Positions 57,495 through 64,000 of a DNA stretch of 64,000 nucleotides are shown piece by piece. The stretch's first letter is position 1, and the number at the start of each line of letters is the position of its first letter. The DNA comes from Thamnaconus septentrionalis (Eukaryota; Chordata; Actinopteri; Tetraodontiformes; Monacanthidae): the NCBI GenBank assembly GCA_009823395.1, contig CM020502.1:27380944-27444943 (forward strand), written 5' to 3'. The position numbers and the translations under genes were made by a program. The notes beneath the pieces were generated by a model. That model searched no databases and was not told the DNA's origin. It saw nothing but the letters and a program-made list of their open reading frames with translations.

Positions 57495-57990
57495 AGCTGC
57501 GTTTTCATTACAGTTTTTATGCAAAATAAAAGCGACAAAGTAAAATTGCGATTTGCAGGTGTTTCCATTGAATGGTAAATGGACAGCACTTATGTAGTGC
57601 TTTTCTAGCACCTTCACAGTACCCCAAAGGGAGGTCTTAACAAAGGCCTCTCATTCACCCATTCACACACCAGTGGGTGGCTGCTGCCATGCGAGGCGCT
57701 GCCTCGCCTCATTGGGAGCCATTTAGGCTTAAGTGCCTTGCCCGAGGACACAACGACCGACTAGGATGGAGCGGGATTTGAACCGCCAACCTTTCGGTCA
57801 TTGGACACCGCTCACAGTCGCCCCACATAAATTATGGCACTTAAGCCCTATGGCACTTAAAATCTGGTCACACGAGACCCCACATTAAGGTCCAAAATTT
57901 CTGCATTTCGATGTAGTTTGCTGTCAAGAATGGTTGTTCTATTTTTCTTGATTATTTGTAAAAAAAAAATATTCCGGCCACCCCTCCGTA
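57495..57990. mobile_element. Recurrent inverted-repeat element split by a second dispersed repeat
   Basis: 57495-57570 (AGCTGCGTTTTCATTACAGT ... GTTTCCATTGAATGG) and about 57893-57990 (TTTGCTGTCAAGAATGG..., TATTCCGGCCACCCCTCCG) are parts of the inverted-repeat family. Between them, 57571-57833 is a different teleost dispersed repeat (TGGTAAATGGACAGCACTTA, AGTGCCTTGCCCGAGGACAC, GGGATTTGAACCGCCAACCT). The nesting shows the second inserted into, or recombined with, the first. Confidence 0.65.
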
Positions 57991-58754
57991 GGTATTAAAA
58001 ATGGATGGATGGATGGACTATTTAAGTCATTGATGAGTTTTTTCTATCTTCTTTTCAATCATGGCCACTTCTTTTCTTCTGCACGCAAATATCAAATTGA
58101 AAAGAAAAAAAAAAAAACCCAGCAACTTTAAAACCAAGCCAACCCGTCCACCGACGCCCCCTGCTGGACGGGATGCAGCCGCTTCTCCCACCTCACGTCT
58201 CTTCTTCCCCGTCGTCGCGGCCCCATCTGTCGTGTCCGGCCCGATAATGAACCTGTGGCGGCGACCGCTGAGGTGCCACCGACTCCATCAGCGATTGGCC
58301 TCCCACCTCCATTCATTTAGCTATTTCTTTCTTTTCTTACTTCCTGTCAGCCAAATTGAACATTTCTTTGCACCAAATTCCTGAGTTTGCACCGCCGACC
58401 GTTTTTCCTCCTGGTACCTCTGCCTCCGTTTGGCCACCAGTTACTGTACATCTGCCTGCCGTTCTATTTATAGCTTCTATTAACATGCAAACACTAGCGC
58501 AGCGGCACCAATATAAACATGGATTAACCCGGCTGCTGTTTGACTGCCTGCGTGTGTGTGTGTGTGTGTGTGCATGCTTGTTCAGGTGGGATTACCGAGC
58601 AACCTCCATCTCCCACCACACCACTAAACACACACACACACACACATTCACGCATGCACACCGAAATGCGACTTTGCGTCCGAATATAATGTTGTGTGTC
58701 TTTTGAAGTTTCTCGGCTTCTCTCTAATTAAAAGTTTTTCCTTTGCTATTTCTG

Positions 58755-58799
<45 letters not shown>

Positions 58800-59944
58800 T
58801 GCACCCACACTCGCGGGGAGACGCAAACGCATGAACACACTTTGTAGCTCGCCCACATGCTCGCACACAAACGCACGACCCTGCCGACCTCAGCTGCAGA
58901 GACATGCTATAATTAGTGAGACATCATCTTTATCTCGCCCTCTCTTTCACTCTGTGTGTGTGTGTGTGTGTGCGAGTGTGAGTGTGTGCGTGTTAATTGC
59001 TCAGGTCAGATGGGAGTCATTAGTAAATAATTAATTGTATCAGGCGGCTGCAGCCTGACGTTAAACCTGTTTTCTAACTGAGTCTCTGCTCGACAATAAT
59101 TTAATTGATTCAAACGATTTTTTTTCCCCGCCTCCTTGCAGTTAACGCTTCTTTTTCTCCCGGTCGTGCACCGTGCACCCTCTCCCTCTCTCCTCCGTCT
59201 TCCTCCGCTCGTCCTCATTGGCTTTTCTCATTTTCTCCACCATCCTCCTCCGTATTCTTCTTCGGCTGGGTGTCTGTTCCAGGCGGTAAAGGTCAGATCC
59301 AGATGCACAGCGCGACTCTGCCGCCTCGCCCACATTACATGCTGGCTCTCACACAGGCGTGCACGCCAGCTGACAGACTGTAATTATGTTGGTGTCAGAG
59401 GGAAGATGCAGATAGAGAGAGGAGAGAGAGAGGGAGGAGGGTGGAGGTGGGGGGAGAGAGGGAGAGAAGAGGGTGTAGTATCGCTCCTGCATTCCGCCTC
59501 CAGTTCGTGACATGTCCTGACTGATCGCAGCGGATCCGTCAACGCTGCTGAGAAACCCTCATTTTGCTAAGTGGCCCCTGCAGACGGTTTACCTGCTCTT
59601 TAATTTGCGCCGGCACCGCCCCTAATGGTTTTCAGAAGGTTTTGCACAATCACGCATGTACATTTAGCACTTTGTCTGCAGCCTCCTGGTCAAACGGAGG
59701 CCTGGTCGGACCCTCAACCTGTTTGGGAACTGGGGCAGAAACAGGGAGAGTTCACTGATGAGACCTGGAGGGGGGGCTGACTGACTGGTGGGGCCACAAT
59801 GGGTTCTTTAATTTGACAGAGTGGACGGTGCAGCAGCAGATGGTTTGATGACCCACCTCACAGAAGGAAAACATATATCTGATCTGTAGAAACATGTGTA
59901 TTAATGTCAATTGAAAATGCACATAGAGTAGCATTCAACCTCAT

Positions 59945-60130
59945 CAGTGTCTTTGAAGCCCCACAGTATTTAGCTCTTTATTAAAATGACTCTTAAAAAT
60001 TAAAAAAGGATGAAATACAGTTATTGTATTCCTTACTTACTATTAATATAATTTCTTTAGGTTTGGCGGGCTGGATAAGAAAACTTAATGGGCCACATAT
60101 GGCCCCCGGGCCGTAGTTTGCCCACGCCTG
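59945..60130. mobile_element. hAT-like short element, uninterrupted copy, inverted
   Basis: Ends ...GGGCCGTAGTTTGCCCACGCCTG at 60130, the reverse complement of a CAGGC(G/A)TGGGCAA start. Its inner part (TAGCTCTTTATTAAAATGACT, ACTTACTATTAATAT) is the inverse of the resumed part of the copy at 53880-54390. Confidence 0.68.
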
Positions 60131-60967
60131 GACTAGATAGAGACACAGATATATTGATGGAGTGAGTTTCTTTGAATTTCTGGGTCTTTCAACTCGTTCT
60201 CAAACCTCATTTTCGTCTCCCTGAATGCTTTCAGAAACGTCTCGTCTTGCCTTTTGTTTCCTGCGTGTCGACACAGTTTGCGATGCCGTTGCACAACAGC
60301 AACGCGGCCTAGCATCTTTACGTTCCTCCTTTTCTCCCCCTCGCTGGTGTCGCAAAGCAAACCCACCTCCGCGACGCTCCGCCTCCTTTTTTCCCGTCTG
60401 TGTGCTCGCTCACGTCCCATCGGCTGTCGTTTTCAGAGTGCTGTGTATCTAAGCCTGAAAACCTCTTACTGGCCAGTTGTCAAGCAAACAAGAGCTGGTC
60501 CCCCGACGCCACTCCGCACAACTGATTTGCATGTTTGTGAGACGAATCAAAGTGAGAGATCCAGCCGGAGTCGTGTCACGGTGCTGCAGGAGGTGTGAAC
60601 GCTGAGGGATGTTCTGTGGGATGAAATTGTGTTTTTTGTTTTTTTGTTTTTTCCATTTGAAACCAGCATCAGGTTTTTATCTCAGTTAAATCAATTAGAT
60701 ACTAAGAATTAAGCGAAAGTCCAGATAAAAATCGAACTCATCTGTGCGTTGAGGCGTTATTGCAGGTTCTGGGGTCAACGCCAAAAGCGCTTTTGTCATT
60801 AACGCTTGTGAAATTTTCTTGTTGGCGCACTGTTGCGTCATTTTTTCTTGTGGTTAACAAGCAAGACAAGCGTCATGGAACACTTTGAAACGTCAATCAG
60901 AAAGATCCAACAAAGAGGCGTATCATCAGCGTAACAGTGAAGTTTTTCACTGTTTGTTTTTTTCACT

Positions 60968-61481
60968 AGCTGCGTTTCCATGACCCGTAGAATTGCGCAA
61001 AACCTAAATATTGCAATAAGAAACTGCTCATGGAAAACGCCTAAACTTCTGAAAACCTCTCAAATATGGCTACAAGGTTTTGACGCTCTCATGAGGTGGT
61101 TTTTCACGCGTATCCATATGGATGTATATCACAAAAGTGTCATGGAAACACTTTTTTCGGATTTACACATCAGTGGACGTGATGTACGGGGTCATGTGAC
61201 CAGTTCACCTTAAGTGAAAATGGAGCGTTATGTTCGGAGGAGAAAACCAAATATTTTTCCCAAGTAATCAGAGAGAAAAATATCACAACCATTCGTAGCA
61301 AATGTAAACAAACAAAAGCTAACATAATTCTCGTTAATCTCGCGGGATGAGATTTGACCAGAATTACGGTTTATGCGCTTCACACCATTCAGTGCGAACA
61401 CCTGCAAATCGCAATTGTACTTTGTTGAAATTTTGGAAATATCGCTTTTACTTTGTGAAAAACTGTCATGGAAACGCAGCT
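60968..61481. mobile_element. Recurrent inverted-repeat element, longest copy with both termini
   Basis: 514 bp from AGCTGCGTTTCCATGAC to GTCATGGAAACGCAGCT, a perfect 17-bp terminal inverted repeat. It contains all landmarks of the family, but its Myb/SANT-like frame is broken (ATGGAGCGTTATGTTCGGAG ... onward). This is the best reference copy in the window. Confidence 0.85.
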
Positions 61482-62183
61482 ATTGACACCCAGTCGCTGA
61501 TACGTGTTTTCTCTTTGTGACATGGCACAGCTTTGGCACCACCCAGAGGTGGTGCCATAACCAACATAATGTTGTGCTGGTGTTTAGCTCCTGCTCACAC
61601 GGTGGATGTGAATAAATTATGAGCTAAGTTGGCCTTATTAGAGCTCGATAGATGCGGTAAATCACGGCAAAAATGCAGTTTTTAGTCATCTGAAAGGTTC
61701 CTGGCAAACGTTTTCGGTTTTCTCTTTGCCGAGCTTGATGGGAAAACAGCTTAAATTACCTTGAAACCTGCCCTACATGTGAGAAGCGAGTGGACGTGAC
61801 ACTCCACCGCCGTGCTACCCGGTAAGCGCTGAGCTCGTACCGCTCTCTCCGCTCCCCGCTTTTAGAAACAGAGTGGGTTTTCTGAGTGGGCGTCCTGGAA
61901 AGGAAAAAAAACAAGACGAGAGAGCTGGTTTGCTGACTACGCCGGGCAGAAAGAGACGAGATGTAGCGGCGCTCGTGACGCCCCGAGAATGTCAGCGGTC
62001 CTCCAGCACGTACAGCCGTTTCCAAAGCCTATCTGGCTGCGATTAGAAAAACCCATCAGAGGCAGTTTGTCGGAGGCTCCGGTAGTTGCGGCCATCATCA
62101 CCCCCTCATCGTGTCCTCGTTAGCCAGTGAGGATTCGTCACGATGCGTTTCTGTGTATTTTTAACGGGTCTTCCCTCATGATG

Positions 62184-62545
62184 AAGAGAAGAAGAATAAA
62201 AAAGAAAAATACGAAGGTGGCAGGAGGAGGAGGAGGTGGACGGGGAGGGAAAAACAGGAAGAGGAAACTGTGGGAGGCTGTGGAGGTTGAAGAGGGGAAG
62301 GACGAGAGAGTGGAAGTGTGAAGATGATGTTGGCGAGGAGGAGGAGAGGATGGAGGAGGTGGAAGATAAGCAGGAGGTGGAGGAGGAGGAGGAGGAGAGA
62401 AGCCAAGGCCTTTGGTCAAAGCCAAGACCGCCTACAGATGCTCTCTCCTCCACTCCGCTCCTCTCTCTTCTCACTCTCATCTCTGCTTCACACCCGCTCC
62501 CTCTCTCTAATCCCTCCCTCCTCCTCCTCCTCCTCCTCCTCTGGG
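62184..62545. repeat. Purine-rich tract followed by pyrimidine-rich tract
   Basis: 62184-62408 is strongly biased to A and G on the plus strand (many GAGGAGGA units); 62440-62542 is strongly biased to C and T, ending in (CTC)n, then flips back to GGAGGAAGAGGAGGAGGAG. Such mirror-like tracts can form triplex or foldback structures. The long reading frame through it is a by-product of low complexity. Confidence 0.85.
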
Positions 62546-64000
62546 GGAGGAAGAGGAGGAGGAGTAATGTAGGCCAGCGTGGAAGTGAAGTGAAGGGCAG
62601 CCTCGCTCGCTGGCTCCGGAGGGCTGCAGACTTTCATCTCCTCCGCAGAGGGAAGGCGGCCGCGTCAACGCCGGCCGGGGAAATGGAATTGTTTCATTTC
62701 TGGCCCCTCGAAAAAACGAGGGAGAAGGAACGAAAAAGGGGAAGCGGGAGAAGCTGTGATGTTCTCAGCCCTTAGGGAATGTGTTTTTTTGTTGTTTTTT
62801 TGTTTTCTCAGGCGCTCCTGTGGTAAACTGCTGCATCAGTTTAACTCAGAAAAGATGCTGAAGATTCAGGACTTGGATTGAAATGTAGAAACATCCACAT
62901 CCTGCCTGTTTGTCCCAATGATGTGTTTTGAAAAAGAACCCAAAAACCTTTAAAAAAAAAAAAAAGAAAATTATTTCTCAGAAACCACCAGGGTTTTTTT
63001 TTTTTTTTTTTTTTTTTGGATGAATCATGTGTGGTGTAGCCGAGCCTGCATGTTGATCTAAAAAGCTGCAAAGGGATGTTCAGTTTCCACCGGACAGTAA
63101 CACAGCTTCAATATCGCGGTTTTCTCTTTCTTTTTTTTTTTTAGAAATTAAATGTGTGTGTGTTTGTGTGTGTTGACACTTCTGGGGCCGTTCAAGCAGC
63201 AACATGGGCCGTAAAGGGCACAAACACACAGTGGCATGTCACAGGGGATGCTGCTTATAAATAGAGGGAGGAAGGTCCGAGGGAAGGAGTCAGACTTCCT
63301 GCATCCAGCCGCACATCCGCACACACACACACATGCAAATGCACAGCGCACAGGATCCAGCCAGCGTCGCTCCACTGGCCTTACTGGTGCTTTTACTGAA
63401 CTCTGAGCGGCTTCAGTCGTCTCAAAACTCTCAATTTATTTTATTTAAAAAAAAAAAAAAAAGGTTGTTAACATGTTTTTTGATTTCGCTCCTGAAGGAT
63501 TTTGTCTGGTGTGTGTGTGCATGTGTGTGTGAGGACAGTGATCTAATAGGAGTTGATGGTGTACCCGACTGCAGCTGCTCTCACACACCCACTCCCTGTC
63601 AGACGCTCACACACACACACACACACACACACACGCGCGCACGCAGACACGCACTCCAAGAGGGAGAGAAGACTGTAATTAAACGTATTACACTTATTAA
63701 AGTGGAGAGGGTGTCGAAACTCTGAGGTAGGTCGACTGCAGGGTTCACAGAGTTTCACCCGCTGGTCGAGGTTCACACTTGATCACGATAACGTATTAAA
63801 CCAATGAAGAATCCTTTAATTATACTTTCATTATACGCAAATGTCGCAATCTCGGGTCTGGTGTGTGTAAAAATGTAATCTGCCGACAGACGCAGGGAGG
63901 AATTTATCTGTGCACACATTTCAACCAGGAAGGAAATCTGAGTGTGGTTGCCTTGACAACAGCTCCCTTCACACCCTGCCCCCCCACCCCACCACACACA

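Larger units (their letters stand above)
48326..64000 (+). other. dgki: dgki intron 1, first 15.7 kb
   Basis: From the exon 1 donor to the window end I find no exon with acceptable splice sites and family similarity, so this is read as one long first intron. It is AT/GC mixed and microsatellite-dense, with CA/GT, GA and CT runs at 48582-48626, 48740-48792, 48903-48944, 49055-49100, 50167-50250, 56836-56877 and 58760-58796, among others. The mobile elements are listed separately. An unannotated gene in the intron cannot be excluded. Confidence 0.6.

Noticed and set aside
62236..62775. 179-codon open frame on the plus strand
   Set aside because: It runs through GA-rich and CT-rich low-complexity sequence (Glu and Leu/Ser runs) with no family resemblance and no promoter or splice context.

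Overview
The window is vertebrate nuclear DNA, almost certainly from a teleost fish. The evidence is spliced genes with GT-AG introns, recognisable vertebrate orthologues, very dense (GT)n/(CA)n microsatellites, and several repeat types typical of teleosts: tRNA-headed SINEs with a LINE-type tail, short Tc1/mariner derivatives, hAT relics and L1-type LINE fragments.

Layout. 1-1749: last six coding exons of fgd6 (FYVE and C-terminal PH domains), 3'UTR to about 3.25 kb. 3846-5112: complete ndufa12 (4 coding exons). 5157-15998: a recent head-to-tail duplication of a ~4.06-kb unit, each copy carrying a minus-strand gene of the acyl-CoA thioesterase / bile acid-CoA:amino acid N-acyltransferase (ACOT/BAAT) family. 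The copy next to ndufa12 is frameshifted; the copy next to ssbp1 has an intact 423-codon, ten-exon reading frame. Four mobile elements entered the copies after the duplication, and each can be delimited exactly because the other copy keeps the empty site. 16.4-19.1 kb: complete ssbp1, the mitochondrial single-stranded DNA-binding protein. 21427-43402: complete creb3l2, an ER-anchored bZIP transcription factor, 12 coding exons and 563 codons, with a 13.9-kb first intron; 3'UTR to about 45.0 kb. 45.4-47.3 kb: dispersed repeats. 48072-48325: first coding exon of dgki (diacylglycerol kinase iota). The rest of the window, 48.3-64 kb, is the start of its first intron.

The genes are ordinary nuclear genes with separate jobs: Rho GTPase regulation, complex I assembly, acyl-CoA metabolism, mtDNA maintenance, secretory-pathway transcription and lipid signalling. 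They do not form a pathway or operon. From memory of human maps, fgd6-ndufa12 corresponds to 12q22 and ssbp1-creb3l2-dgki to 7q33-34, so a synteny junction lies in or beside the duplicated ACOT/BAAT block.

I see no CRISPR array, no prokaryote-like gene cluster and no undescribed enzymatic system. The most interesting material is (a) the TE-timestamped ACOT/BAAT tandem duplication, in which one copy is frameshifted and the other has lost a conserved Trp beside the catalytic Asp; (b) splice sites embedded in (TG)n microsatellites in fgd6 and creb3l2, including both ends of the intron that splits the CREB3L2 basic region; (c) a recurrent terminal-inverted-repeat element family with a short Myb/SANT-like reading frame; and (d) a foldback element whose interior is almost entirely a (TA)n/(CA)n microsatellite. 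All identifications were made by reading and hand-splicing; no database search or alignment program was run.
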